Positions 8,060 to 17,443 are shown, numbered from the stretch's first letter. The stretch: DNA of 64,000 nucleotides from Megamonas sp. UBA1796 (GCA_002319795.1 DCFU01000046.1:94037-158036); one strand, 5' to 3'. Numbers and translations: made by a program. Notes: generated by a model from the letters alone, not told the origin.

Positions 8060-9454
8060 TCATCTGCTTACATTTTGATACAATGGAACCCATTTTCCTA
8101 TAGGCTTTTCCTCACAAATTTTATGATTATCTGCCACAAGCTTTCCCCGCAAGTAGGTCTTGACCGGCCAGCCCGTGACCTCCAGCCCATCAAAAGCAGT
8201 CATCGGCTGCTTACTGTGCAGATCTTCATTGCGTATCCTGCGTGTTTTACGCATATCCACCAATACCAAATCCGCGTCTTTTCCTCTTTGGATTACGCCC
8301 TTTGCAGCAAGTCCATATATCCTTGCCGGGTTTTCTGACAAAACTCTGCCCACAAACGGCAGCGTGATACGCCCTTTGCTTACCTCTCCCAGCATAAGTG
8401 GAAGCATGCTTTCCACGCCGCACATACCAGAAGGAATGGCAAATAAGCTCCCCTTTTTCTCTGAAATACAGTGTGGCGCATGATCCGAAGCTACAAAATC
8501 CAGTGTACCATCCATAAGACCCTGCCAAAGTGCCAGTCGATCACTCTCTTCCTTAATTACCGGATAAACTTTTATCATGGGCCCCACCCGTTCATAATCA
8601 TCTGCAGAAAGCAGCAGATAATGGGGACAAGTTTCTGCCGTAACCGGCACACCCTCAGCCTTCGCTCTTCGGATGAGTTCTACACCGTCACCCGAGGTCA
8701 CATGCAATATGTGCAGATGTGCCCCTGTATCACGTGCAAAAGCCAGCGCCGTCTGTATCGTAAGCACCTCTGCAAGCGCCGGGCGCGACGCGAGCAACGC
8801 CCGATAATCCGTGCCCCCGGACACCGCATTGCGCTTTGTCAGCACATGGATAAGCCCACTGTTTTCCGCATGGATTGCAAGTATCTGTCTATTGCATGCG
8901 ATCTGCTCGAATATCTCATAAACCTCACCATCATCAAGCGGTGGAATCACACCGGGCTGCCCTGGAACATAATTATAAATAAGTGCATGTGTTTTTTCAT
9001 CAATTGCATAGCCCCAGAAAAACTTTACAGCTGCAGCCCCGCCATCTTTCATAGCACGCAGCTCCGCAAGATTCAGTCTGCCAAGGGAAAGTCCCCATAA
9101 ACCATAATCCACAAAAGCCTTATCCTTAAAATATTCTACCTTCTGTTTCAAGCTTCCTGCATCGAGTACAGCTGGATTTGTATTTGGCATATCAAATACC
9201 GTCGTCACGCCTCCCACAGCAGCGGCACACGTTCCATGCGCAAAATCCTCCTTCTGCGTAGCTCCCGGGTCTCTGAAATGGCAGTGCGTGTCAATACAGC
9301 CTGGCAGGACATAAAGTCCTGCCGCATCTTGTATGGAAGCCGCCTCATAATCTGCATCCGTGACAGCTGCAATCTTACCATCCTGCACATAGATATTGGT
9401 ACGGCAAATACGATTGCCTACAACCCATCCATTTTTCAACACGAAATCATACAT
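8060..9454 (-). CDS. Cyclic amidohydrolase, probably dihydroorotase (allantoinase possible)
   Basis: The 464-residue protein is a binuclear metal amidohydrolase. His57 and His59 lie in DTHCHFRDPG, the bridging Lys144 in AAVKFFWG, His195 and His251 follow, and Asp324 lies in ASDHAPH. MPNTNP near residue 90 is shared by class I dihydroorotases and allantoinases, and sequence alone does not fully separate the two. The length is slightly over the usual 420-450. Its operon partners pyrK/pyrD-B favour opening of dihydroorotate to N-carbamoyl-L-aspartate. GGGGAGG precedes the ATG at 9454, and the transporter gene ends 32 nt upstream. Confidence 0.82.
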   Translation of the reverse strand: MYDFVLKNGWVVGNRICRTNIYVQDGKIAAVTDADYEAASIQDAAGLYVLPGCIDTHCHFRDPGATQKEDFAHGTCAAAVGGVTTVFDMPNTNPAVLDAGSLKQKVEYFKDKAFVDYGLWGLSLGRLNLAELRAMKDGGAAAVKFFWGYAIDEKTHALIYNYVPGQPGVIPPLDDGEVYEIFEQIACNRQILAIHAENSGLIHVLTKRNAVSGGTDYRALLASRPALAEVLTIQTALAFARDTGAHLHILHVTSGDGVELIRRAKAEGVPVTAETCPHYLLLSADDYERVGPMIKVYPVIKEESDRLALWQGLMDGTLDFVASDHAPHCISEKKGSLFAIPSGMCGVESMLPLMLGEVSKGRITLPFVGRVLSENPARIYGLAAKGVIQRGKDADLVLVDMRKTRRIRNEDLHSKQPMTAFDGLEVTGWPVKTYLRGKLVADNHKICEEKPIGKWVPLYQNVSR

Positions 9455-9486
9455 GAAAAAACCTCCCCGGAATTCATCCTATACCC

Positions 9487-10788
9487 TTACGCAATAAGTT
9501 TGCCCTTTGTTTCTGGAACCATGAGCCACATCGCTATAAAAGCTACCGGATAAATAAGAAAAACCAGGCTCATTGCACTGTATACACTGCTGCCAGTAGC
9601 CAGCCAGCCTATAATCGCCGGGCCGAAACCTGCCAGCCCTCGTCCGGTTCCAAAAATGAAATTCTCAGCTGTGGAACGTGCCTCCGAAGAATAATTTTCA
9701 GCAAGAATAGCACCATAACCGCCCATCATGCCATTGACTGTAAGTCCTAACAAAGAGCTTCCCCAAAGCAGTGCTTCCTGACTCGTAAAGCAGAAAAAAT
9801 AAAGAATACAATAAACGGTTCCTGCGACGTACCATATGCCAAAGGTTTTTTTGCGGCCTATCTTGTCCGCCAAAATTCCAAAAGCTGTAATGCCTACGAG
9901 CATTCCACAGATAGAAATCGTCATCCATCCACTGGCCTTGGCAAGCGTATAGCCATATTTATCAGCAAGCACAGCCGGCATCCAGCTGAAAATCGCATAG
10001 TAACCGAAATTCTGTACCAGGCACATAATCATGAGTCCAATGGTAGTAATTGTCGTTTTTCTGTTCTCAAAAAGAGCCTTGACCGGCATACCGCTGATTT
10101 TGTAATATTCTTCTTTCTCCTCTGCCGAAATCGTTCCATTCTGCAGTCCGGTCTTCAGTTCCTTCAGATGTTCCTTACGCAAAACAAACATCTTAGGCTC
10201 ACGCAGCGTAAGACGGGCGTAAATCGCGATTGCGGCTGGCACAAGCCCTATGAGGAATACCCCTCTCCACCCCATTGCCGGAACTACCAAGGCCACAATC
10301 ACCGATGCTGCCAGGACACCAAACTGCCATCCCAGCGATACCCAGGATGTCGCCCGGGCACGCATTTCTGGGGCCCATGTTTCTGTGACAATGGCCATGC
10401 CTATGCCAAACTCACCGCCAATGCCCAAACCAACCAGTACGCGAAGCACCAGCAGCGTGCTGTAATCACCACACCAATAAATAGCCGCCGTAGCAAAAGA
10501 GTACAAGAAAATTGTAAATGACAAGACCTTGATACGCCCGACAGTATCAGCCAAAACACCAAATACATAAGACCCCGCCCAGATGCCGATTGTTGTCGCC
10601 AGTGTCAGATTACCAGCTTCAATCGGCGTCAGACCGAATTCCTTGATGATGAAAATCAGGACAAACGACAAAAAAAACATATCCATGCCATCTGCAGCAT
10701 ACCCCAGCGTAGCAGCAACAAGGCTTTTCATATGATGGCCTTCTTCGCCTTCCACATAATTACGTCTCTTCATTTCCACATTGCTCAT
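9487..10788 (-). CDS. MFS transporter, aromatic acid/metabolite symporter type
   Basis: The 433-residue protein has twelve predicted membrane segments and the MFS signature in both halves (GVLADTVGRIKV and GILADKIGRKKT). A hydrophilic loop of about 45 residues lies between the halves. The closest general type is the organic-acid group of symporters. It is the first gene of the pyr-type cluster, with AGGAGGAG before the ATG, so it is the natural candidate for uptake of orotate or a related acid. A 16-bp motif shared with the carbamoyl-hydrolase promoter lies 22 nt upstream of its start. Confidence 0.82.
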   Translation of the reverse strand: MSNVEMKRRNYVEGEEGHHMKSLVAATLGYAADGMDMFFLSFVLIFIIKEFGLTPIEAGNLTLATTIGIWAGSYVFGVLADTVGRIKVLSFTIFLYSFATAAIYWCGDYSTLLVLRVLVGLGIGGEFGIGMAIVTETWAPEMRARATSWVSLGWQFGVLAASVIVALVVPAMGWRGVFLIGLVPAAIAIYARLTLREPKMFVLRKEHLKELKTGLQNGTISAEEKEEYYKISGMPVKALFENRKTTITTIGLMIMCLVQNFGYYAIFSWMPAVLADKYGYTLAKASGWMTISICGMLVGITAFGILADKIGRKKTFGIWYVAGTVYCILYFFCFTSQEALLWGSSLLGLTVNGMMGGYGAILAENYSSEARSTAENFIFGTGRGLAGFGPAIIGWLATGSSVYSAMSLVFLIYPVAFIAMWLMVPETKGKLIA

Positions 10789-10810
10789 GATACTTCTCCT
10801 CCTTATGTTG

Positions 10811-10826
10811 TTCCGTTCAGTGAAAT
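10811..10826. promoter_or_regulatory. Shared operator-like motif upstream of the transporter operon
   Basis: TTCCGTTCAGTGAAAT lies 22 nt before the transporter start. TTCCGCTCAACGAAAC occurs 23 nt before the carbamoyl-hydrolase gene at 13228-13243. They share TTCCGYTCARYGAAAY and differ only by transitions. A repressor site, perhaps for the IclR protein, is the simplest reading. Confidence 0.4.
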
Positions 10827-10865
10827 GCAGTTTCGTTTTTTATGTATCAACCCCCATTAGAAATC

Positions 10866-10907
10866 AAAAAGCGCTGTAATATCCTCTATGCGAAGATATT
10901 GCAGCGC
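10866..10907 (-). terminator. Intrinsic terminator of the chemoreceptor gene
   Basis: GCGCTGTAATATC (10871-10883) pairs with GATATTGCAGCGC (10895-10907), a 13-bp stem with one G-T type mismatch. On the minus strand TTTTTGATTT follows. It separates the chemoreceptor transcript from the transporter operon. Confidence 0.75.
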
Positions 10908-10991
10908 CCTTGCTTTAAAATATCATGTTCTCATGATATGCCTTTTGTCTTTTCCTGTCAAGAAATTTTTGTATGTATATACTATGCATAT

Positions 10992-12974
10992 TTATACCTT
11001 AAATTTACTGACAACTTGGTTCAATCCTTGCGCCAGCGCCGCCAGACTATGGCTGGAAGACGCAATCTCTTGCATAGAAGCAGATTGTTCTTGTGTAGCC
11101 GCTGAAACTGTTTGTGCTTCGTGTACAGCCTTTTTGCTATGCCCATCGACAATATCCATAGCAGCTGCAATTTTCCTGCTGCCATCCGCCATGTCTGCTA
11201 TCGCTGTCGAAATTTCATTTACTTGCCCGGAAACTTTTGTCACTAGAGTTTCTATATCCGCAAAAGTATGGCCAGCCGCATCCACAACCTCCGTTCCTAC
11301 TTTGACTTCTTGTGTTCCGCGTTCCATCGCAAGGACTGCCTGATTCGTCTTTCCCTGTATGTCAGCAATCAAATCTGCTATCTGCTGGGCGGCTTCCTGT
11401 GACTGCTCTGCCAATTTCCGCACTTCCTCGGCTACAACGCTGAATCCCTTCCCCTGTTCACCGGCCCGGGCCGCTTCAATGGCCGCATTCAATGCCAGTA
11501 GATTTGTCTGCCCTGCTATATTAGAAATAGCATCTACAATTTGCCCAATTTCCTTTGACTGCTCACCCAATTCCAAGACAACCTGCGCTGAGTCATTGAC
11601 CGTTTTCTCAATATGTGCCATCTGCATAGCGGCCTTTTCAATAGCCTTGTTTCCGTCCTTCGTGCGATCAACAACCTGAAAAGAATTCCCTGCCGCTTGG
11701 CTTGAGGTGCCTGCAGCCTGTTCTATAGCGGTTAACATCTTTTCTATTATTACAGATGCAGCATCTACGGCTGTACGTTGTTCTTCGGAGCCTGCAGCAA
11801 CTTCCGAAATAGATTTGGCTACCTGATCTACCGATAAAGCAGACTGCTCTGCACTGGCTGTGAGTTGCTGTGAGGAAGCCGCAACCTGCTCTGCTGATTC
11901 ATTTACCTGCCTCAAAAGCCCCTGCAGACTCTGGCGCATTGTATTCAAAGCTATACTTAACTGTCCTATTTCATCCTGCCGTGATAAAAAGCGCTTTTTA
12001 TCACGGAAATCACCCACTGCAAAATCTTTACATGCGGCCACCATATTTTTCAATGGATGCGTTATCGATTGCGCCATACGATTTCCACTAAATCCGGCTA
12101 AAACCACCACTGCTAAAATTATAAGCAGGCTTGCCCATAAAATATCCAAATATGCTTTATTCGCCTCATCCGTCGGCAAATAAGCCACAACGCCCCAATG
12201 GTATTGGTTTATCGGCTCATAGTCTATCATAGCTTCCGTCCCCGCTGTCGAAACTGCTGATACGTGTCCGGACTCACCCTGCATAACAGCCTGTACATAA
12301 GGAAGAGCCGACACATTGTTATCAGTCAAAGTCCCTGCCTTCTCAGGATGCGCAATAAGGCTGCCTTTTGAATCAACGATATCTATATAACCATTCAAAC
12401 CAATGGTAGCGGCTTCCGCGATCTCACAAACCGTTCGCAGGCTAATATCCGCCCCTACTATGCCGACAATATTTCCTGACGCATCTTTTATCGGTGAAGA
12501 TACCGTAATCGTCGGCTGATTGGTCGTAGCGGATATATAGATATCTGTATAATAGGTCTTTCCACGGACAGCTTCCTTAAAATAGTCCCGGTCTGCACGA
12601 TTGCCCAGTGTTCCTGATGTACGTACCGTCTGCCAGCCCGTCTTATCAATTACATAAAGCAGTTCAAACTGTGGATTCTTTTGCTGCGCATTCACCAACA
12701 AAACCTTCAGCTTATCGGCTTCCATAGCAGATGCTTCCGGAGAAACCGCCAGCGTTTCGGTCAGGCTTCTGGCATTATCCATAAAACGGTTGATTTCACT
12801 TCCGACCTGACGGGTTATAACCTGATTGCCTTCTACAATCCTCTGCCGGGCAGATTGAATACTCATATACAAACTAACCCCACCGACAACAACGGCTGTC
12901 AAAAAAGAAAAAACCACCAGCATTACAACGATTTTTGTCTGCAGCTCATTTTGAACAGTGCCTTTCACTTTCAA
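10992..12974 (-). CDS. Methyl-accepting chemotaxis protein with dCache sensor
   Basis: This 660-residue receptor has a first membrane segment (about residues 15-37), an extracellular double-Cache domain (with RDYFKEAVRGKTYYTDIY and IVGIVGADISL), a second membrane segment (about 280-300), a HAMP linker and a long coiled-coil signalling domain. The conserved hairpin tip contains NLLALNAAIEAARAGE. The amino-acid-type dCache signature (R..W.Y) is not present in standard form, so the ligand is open. It starts with TTG at 12974 after GAGGTG; TATAAT on the minus strand at 13003-13008 is a plausible -10 box. It lies between the two halves of the orotate-type regulon, so sensing of a pyrimidine-related acid is a reasonable guess. 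Confidence 0.9.
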   Translation of the reverse strand: MKVKGTVQNELQTKIVVMLVVFSFLTAVVVGGVSLYMSIQSARQRIVEGNQVITRQVGSEINRFMDNARSLTETLAVSPEASAMEADKLKVLLVNAQQKNPQFELLYVIDKTGWQTVRTSGTLGNRADRDYFKEAVRGKTYYTDIYISATTNQPTITVSSPIKDASGNIVGIVGADISLRTVCEIAEAATIGLNGYIDIVDSKGSLIAHPEKAGTLTDNNVSALPYVQAVMQGESGHVSAVSTAGTEAMIDYEPINQYHWGVVAYLPTDEANKAYLDILWASLLIILAVVVLAGFSGNRMAQSITHPLKNMVAACKDFAVGDFRDKKRFLSRQDEIGQLSIALNTMRQSLQGLLRQVNESAEQVAASSQQLTASAEQSALSVDQVAKSISEVAAGSEEQRTAVDAASVIIEKMLTAIEQAAGTSSQAAGNSFQVVDRTKDGNKAIEKAAMQMAHIEKTVNDSAQVVLELGEQSKEIGQIVDAISNIAGQTNLLALNAAIEAARAGEQGKGFSVVAEEVRKLAEQSQEAAQQIADLIADIQGKTNQAVLAMERGTQEVKVGTEVVDAAGHTFADIETLVTKVSGQVNEISTAIADMADGSRKIAAAMDIVDGHSKKAVHEAQTVSAATQEQSASMQEIASSSHSLAALAQGLNQVVSKFKV

Positions 12975-13227
12975 TGCTTACACCTCAATCTTTATTCTAT
13001 AGATTATATCCGCTTATACTATATGCCTGAGGGTAGCGATTCCTATGAAATCCTACAAAATTCTACAAATTTTTAACAGAATATTCATACCATCATCTGA
13101 ATATATTTGCAACAACTTTTACAAAAACAGGTGTACATATTCCCAATACCCTATGCGGCTATTGCTTAATTCCCCAAAAGGATTTAGAATGAAGGCGTGA
13201 TTATCCGTTACTCTAAACAAAAAACTA

Positions 13228-13243
13228 TTCCGCTCAACGAAAC
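13228..13243. promoter_or_regulatory. Shared operator-like motif upstream of the carbamoyl-hydrolase
   Basis: TTCCGCTCAACGAAAC matches the motif at 10811-10826 and lies 23 nt before the ATG at 13267. It suggests that the plus-strand genes are controlled together with the minus-strand pyr-type operon. Confidence 0.4.
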
Positions 13244-13266
13244 TTGATTTTAAGGAGGCTCTCGTT

Positions 13267-14514
13267 ATGATTTCACCAGAACGACTGACAGCACAACTGG
13301 CCCATTTAAATAAAATCTCTGCCCCGGATATGGGACCCGGGATTCACCGTCTGGCATTTACAGACAGCGATTGGCAGGCTCGCGGCTATCTCATGCAGCT
13401 CATGGAGGATGCCGGTCTTACAGTGCAGGAAGATGCCTTCGGCAACGTCATCGGCCATCGGACTGGAGCGGATGATTCCCTGCCAGCCGTCATGCTGGGC
13501 TCGCATGCTGACAGTGTGCCCAGCGGCGGCAATTACGATGGCATCGTCGGTATTCTGGCGGCTATCGAGACCATACGAAGCCTGCAGCAGGATTGCTTCA
13601 AAAACGAACATCCGCTTGAAGTTGTACTCTTTATGTGTGAGGAATCCAGCCGTTTCGGCGCCGCTACGCTCGGCAGCCGTGCCATGCGTGGAACGCTTAC
13701 ACCAGATGAGTTGCATCGCTTTACGGATAAGGACGGACACAGCCTTTACGAAATTCTCCAATCACGTTCACTCAGACCAGAGGATATTGCATCTGCCAAA
13801 TATGCCAAACCACTCAAGGCCTTTTTTGAGGTTCATATTGAACAGGGCCGGGTTCTGGAACACTCCAGGATACCGCTCGGCATCGTTACAGGCATAGCTG
13901 CTCCCACACGTCTGCGTGTTCATTTACATGGCAGTGCCGACCATAGCGGGGCCACCCCGATGGCTCTTCGGCACGATGGCAGCTGCGCAGCTGCAGAAAT
14001 CATTCTCGCCGTAGAGCATGCCGCCACCTTGCACAGCGACCCGCCTGTTGTCGGTACCGTTGGCATTTTGCGTGTTCATCCCTGCGCTATGAATGTCATA
14101 CCCGGCGAGACCGAACTAGGTATTGATATCCGCAGCATTTCTTCTGCGGCAAAGGCAGAAACCGTTCGCATAGTATATGCCAGCATCCGGGCCATCTGCC
14201 AAAAACGAAGCATTCCCTATGATATCGAAGAAATCAGCAATGAAACACCGGTCATCATGAAGCCTGCCGTTACAGACTTCCTCGCCGGACTATGCCATAC
14301 ACAGGGAAAAAATTTTATAAAACTCCCCAGCGGTGCCGGGCATGATGCCATGCATTGGGCCGATTATGCACCTACAGGTATGCTCTTTATCCCCTGCAGG
14401 GACGGCATTAGTCATAATCCAGCCGAATCCGCAGAACGCAACGATATTGTCTCCGTGACTGAAATACTTGAACAAGCCGTACGGACAGCAACAAAACAAA
14501 GCTTTGAATTTTGA
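13267..14514 (+). CDS. M20-family N-carbamoyl-L-amino-acid hydrolase (candidate ureidosuccinase)
   Basis: The 415-residue protein belongs to the hydantoinase/carbamoylase branch of M20 zinc peptidases. Metal-site motifs are GSHADSVPSGGNYDG (His80, Asp91), the EE pair at 125-126, VHIEQG with His190, and a C-terminal GISHNPAE. The dimerisation-domain motif ADHSGATPM is at about 223-231. Such enzymes split N-carbamoyl amino acids into amino acid, CO2 and ammonia. With the neighbouring dihydroorotase-type enzyme the likely substrate is N-carbamoyl-L-aspartate, but allantoate- or beta-ureidopropionate-type substrates are not excluded. AAGGAGG precedes the ATG. Confidence 0.85.
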   Translation: MISPERLTAQLAHLNKISAPDMGPGIHRLAFTDSDWQARGYLMQLMEDAGLTVQEDAFGNVIGHRTGADDSLPAVMLGSHADSVPSGGNYDGIVGILAAIETIRSLQQDCFKNEHPLEVVLFMCEESSRFGAATLGSRAMRGTLTPDELHRFTDKDGHSLYEILQSRSLRPEDIASAKYAKPLKAFFEVHIEQGRVLEHSRIPLGIVTGIAAPTRLRVHLHGSADHSGATPMALRHDGSCAAAEIILAVEHAATLHSDPPVVGTVGILRVHPCAMNVIPGETELGIDIRSISSAAKAETVRIVYASIRAICQKRSIPYDIEEISNETPVIMKPAVTDFLAGLCHTQGKNFIKLPSGAGHDAMHWADYAPTGMLFIPCRDGISHNPAESAERNDIVSVTEILEQAVRTATKQSFEF

Positions 14515-14699
14515 TGTTTTCTCTTGCCGTATACCGTATACCATGCATCCGGTATACGGCGTCTTTATATACATCTTTACAATCTATAACAAATTAAAAT
14601 ATTTTATATACTGTTATAACATATAGAAACCTTCAAAAACCATCAGAAAATTTGTTATACTGAGAGTGCTTTATGTATTTTATTAATTGGAGGTATTAT

Positions 14700-16073
14700 A
14701 TGTTAGGTTTAATTTTAGCGACAATTATGGTCGTATGGGTTGCCCGGTATGTCCTGAAAAAATATCCGCCGCAACCGGTCCTGTTCGTCGCTGGCATCAT
14801 TATGATGCTGCTGGCCTTGTTCTTCGGTCTGGGAGAAATCCTGCCAAGCAAGGACAGTACAGGTTCCGTGTGGCTGGATATCATCCAGTTCATCAGTCTC
14901 ACCTTCAGCAGCCGTGCCGCCAAGCTTGGCATGATCATCATGCTGATCGGCGGTTTTTCAAAGTATATGGACATGATTGGTGCCAGTACCGCACTGGTAA
15001 AAATCGCCATAAAACCACTCAAGAAAATTGGCCAGCCATATCTGGTCCTGGCCCTGACTTCAGTCTTAGGTAATTTCCTGGCCATGTTTATCAGCAGTGC
15101 TTCCGGCTTCGGTCTATTGCTTATGGTTACGATGTATCCATTACTCGTGAAACTCGGTGTAAGCCGGCTTGCAGCGGCAGCCGTCATTGCTACGACAGCT
15201 GCTCCGGGCTGGGGACCAGCAGGGGCTGATAATATTTTCGCCGCTGAGCTTTGCGGCATGGAAATCGTGCCTTATTTCGTACAGTATCAGGTGCCGGTCG
15301 GACTCTGCACGGTAGCTGCACTGGCTATCGGCCATTACTTCGTACAGCGCTGGTTCGATCGGCGTGAACCGGATGCATCTGCTGGAACGGATGTCTCCGT
15401 TTCTATCAATAACGGACAGCAGGACTCTCCTTCCGTGCCGGGATTCTATGCGTTATTACCCACCTTGCCGCTGCTCTTTGTACTTTTCTTTGGTCTGGGA
15501 GAATCCACGATAAAAATGGATATCAGTCTGGCTACGCTGCTCGGTCTGGTAATCACTATGCTAGTCGAGTTCATCCGGCATCGGAACGGATTGAAGCTCT
15601 TTAAAGATGTGCAGGCTTACTGGGATGGTATGGGGTCCCAGATGGCTCTTGTAGTCACGCTGATTGTTGCAGCTGAAACTTTTTCCAAAGGCCTTCTGGC
15701 GCTGGGGGCTATTGATACGCTTATCAACAGTGCACAAGGTGCGGGCTTCGGCGGTATCGGCATGATGTTCGTATTCATAACGATCATCATCGCTGCCACA
15801 CTGGTCACCGGCTCGGGCAATGCAACCTTCTTCGCCTTCGTACCGCTGGCGCCAAAGGTCGCACTGCTCTCAAATATCGCACCTGTTCTTTTGGTAATGC
15901 CTATGAATTTTGTTTCCAATCTGGCCAGGTCCCTTTCACCGATTTCCGCTGTCATGATTGTTGTCAGCGGTGCTGCGGGACTATCGCCGATAGAGCTTGC
16001 CAAGCGCACCTTCATCCCGGTCATTATCGCAACCATCGTGAATATTGCAGTCACGCTTATATTATTTTTTTAA
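14700..16073 (+). CDS. DcuC-family C4-dicarboxylate carrier
   Basis: The 457-residue protein has about 12-14 membrane segments and the DcuC pattern, including SSASGFGLLLMVTMYPLL, TTAAPGWGPAGADN and the late VTGSGNATFFAF. DcuC proteins move aspartate, fumarate and succinate in anaerobes, often as an exchanger. I chose the ATG at 14700, which follows GGAGG by seven bases; the longer open frame has no ribosome site. Its own promoter is plausible (TATACT about 40 nt upstream). Beside an enzyme releasing aspartate, it could export succinate or take up aspartate. Confidence 0.85.
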   Translation: MLGLILATIMVVWVARYVLKKYPPQPVLFVAGIIMMLLALFFGLGEILPSKDSTGSVWLDIIQFISLTFSSRAAKLGMIIMLIGGFSKYMDMIGASTALVKIAIKPLKKIGQPYLVLALTSVLGNFLAMFISSASGFGLLLMVTMYPLLVKLGVSRLAAAAVIATTAAPGWGPAGADNIFAAELCGMEIVPYFVQYQVPVGLCTVAALAIGHYFVQRWFDRREPDASAGTDVSVSINNGQQDSPSVPGFYALLPTLPLLFVLFFGLGESTIKMDISLATLLGLVITMLVEFIRHRNGLKLFKDVQAYWDGMGSQMALVVTLIVAAETFSKGLLALGAIDTLINSAQGAGFGGIGMMFVFITIIIAATLVTGSGNATFFAFVPLAPKVALLSNIAPVLLVMPMNFVSNLARSLSPISAVMIVVSGAAGLSPIELAKRTFIPVIIATIVNIAVTLILFF

Positions 16074-16088
16074 AAGGAGACATTCTTT

Positions 16089-17333
16089 ATGGAAATTGAA
16101 ATAACAAAACTTGTCGACCGCTTTAATAAGTACATTCATTTCAACACACAGTCAAATGAAGACAATACGGCCTGCCCGAGCACTCCGGGGCAAATGCTGC
16201 TGGCAAAGTATCTGGCAGACGAACTCACAGGTCTGGGGTTGACTGACGTACAAGTCGATGCCCACGGGTATGTAATGGCTACACTCCCCGATAACGGCTG
16301 CCCCGAAGCACCTGTTGTCGGCTTTATCAGCCATATGGATACGAGTCCGGATATGGCTGGAGAGCCTATGCATCCCCGTATCGTAAAATCTTATGACGGA
16401 CAGGATATCATTTTGAATGAAAAAGAACATATTATCCTTTCATCTGCAGATTTCCCTGAACTCCTGGACTACATTGGACAGGATATCATGGTCACGGACG
16501 GGCTTACACTGCTGGGCGCCGACGACAAAGCCGGCATCTGCGCCATTGTTACCGCTATGGAATACCTGCAGGCACATCCCGAAATCAAGCATGGCAAAAT
16601 ACGTGTAGCCTTCACTCCCGATGAGGAGATTGGCCGCAGTGCAGACCTCTTCGACGTCAAAGCTTTCAATGCCGATTTTGCCTATACATTAGACGGCGAT
16701 GCAATAGGCGGCCTGGAATTTGAAAATTTCAACGGTGCCAATGTCGCCGTCAGCATACAGGGACGCGGCATGCATACAGGTTCTGCCAAAGGCCGGATGA
16801 TCAATGCTCTGAAAATAGCCGCCGAATGGCAGCTGCTGCTGCCGGCGGGCGAATGCCCGGAATGTACAGAAGGCTATGAAGGATTTTACCACGTCCACAA
16901 GATGTCCGGTGACGTTGAGCATGTACTGCTCCATATGCTGCTGCGTGACCACGACCGCAGGCTTCTCGAAAAACGTAAGGCTTTCCTGCACAGCATGGCA
17001 GAGCTCTTCAATACAAAATATGGTGCCGGGACAATTGAGATCATTATCAAAGACCGTTACTCCAACATGCGCGAAAAAATCGAACCGGTCATGTATATCG
17101 TTGACATCGCTAAAAAAGCTATGCTCGACCTTGGCATAAAGCCCGTCTGCAAGCCTATCCGCGGCGGCACTGACGGAGCCCGGCTTTCCTTTATGGGGCT
17201 CCCTTGTCCGAATATTTTCACCGGAGGACTCAACTTCCACGGCAAATTTGAATTTCTGCCGCTGTCTTCTCTGCAAAAAGCCTCAGAAACCGTAACCGGC
17301 ATCGTCCATAATGTCGCGGAAATAAAAAAATAA
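16089..17333 (+). CDS. pepT: Peptidase T (tripeptide aminopeptidase)
   Basis: The 414-residue M20B peptidase has zinc-site residues His82 and Asp84 in ISHMDTSPD, Asp145 in LGADDKAG, the Glu pair at 179-180 in TPDEEIG, and Asp202 in TLDGDAIGG. It releases N-terminal residues from tripeptides in the cytoplasm; length is close to the usual 408. It lies 15 nt after the DcuC-type gene, after AAAAGGAG, and is followed by a strong terminator. Its role in the neighbouring pathway is unclear; it may simply supply amino acids. Confidence 0.93.
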   Translation: MEIEITKLVDRFNKYIHFNTQSNEDNTACPSTPGQMLLAKYLADELTGLGLTDVQVDAHGYVMATLPDNGCPEAPVVGFISHMDTSPDMAGEPMHPRIVKSYDGQDIILNEKEHIILSSADFPELLDYIGQDIMVTDGLTLLGADDKAGICAIVTAMEYLQAHPEIKHGKIRVAFTPDEEIGRSADLFDVKAFNADFAYTLDGDAIGGLEFENFNGANVAVSIQGRGMHTGSAKGRMINALKIAAEWQLLLPAGECPECTEGYEGFYHVHKMSGDVEHVLLHMLLRDHDRRLLEKRKAFLHSMAELFNTKYGAGTIEIIIKDRYSNMREKIEPVMYIVDIAKKAMLDLGIKPVCKPIRGGTDGARLSFMGLPCPNIFTGGLNFHGKFEFLPLSSLQKASETVTGIVHNVAEIKK

Positions 17334-17368
17334 GTTCCAGCAACGAATCATATGCACTTAAAATACAA

Positions 17369-17406
17369 CATCTCCCATCATGCGTACCATGATGGGAGAT
17401 GTTTTT
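17369..17406 (+). terminator. Strong intrinsic terminator after pepT
   Basis: A perfect 14-bp stem (17369-17382 with 17388-17401) and a 5-base loop are followed by TTTTT. On the other strand an A/T-rich tail also follows, so it may serve nagA as well. Confidence 0.9.
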
Positions 17407-17443
17407 ATATGGTCATACAGGTCTGGTCAAAACACTTTCCGTC

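Noticed and set aside
6307..9454. Considered as part of the biosynthetic pyrimidine operon
   Set aside because: No carbamoyl-phosphate synthase, pyrB, pyrE or pyrF is adjacent, and the operon carries a transporter and an IclR regulator. Needs a check for another pyr operon in the genome.
5502..14514. Considered as a hydantoin utilisation (hyu) cluster because of the racemase homologue, cyclic amidohydrolase and M20 carbamoylase
   Set aside because: The racemase homologue lacks both catalytic Cys, and PyrD-B/PyrK have no role in hydantoin use; orotate breakdown explains more of the genes. Not fully excluded.
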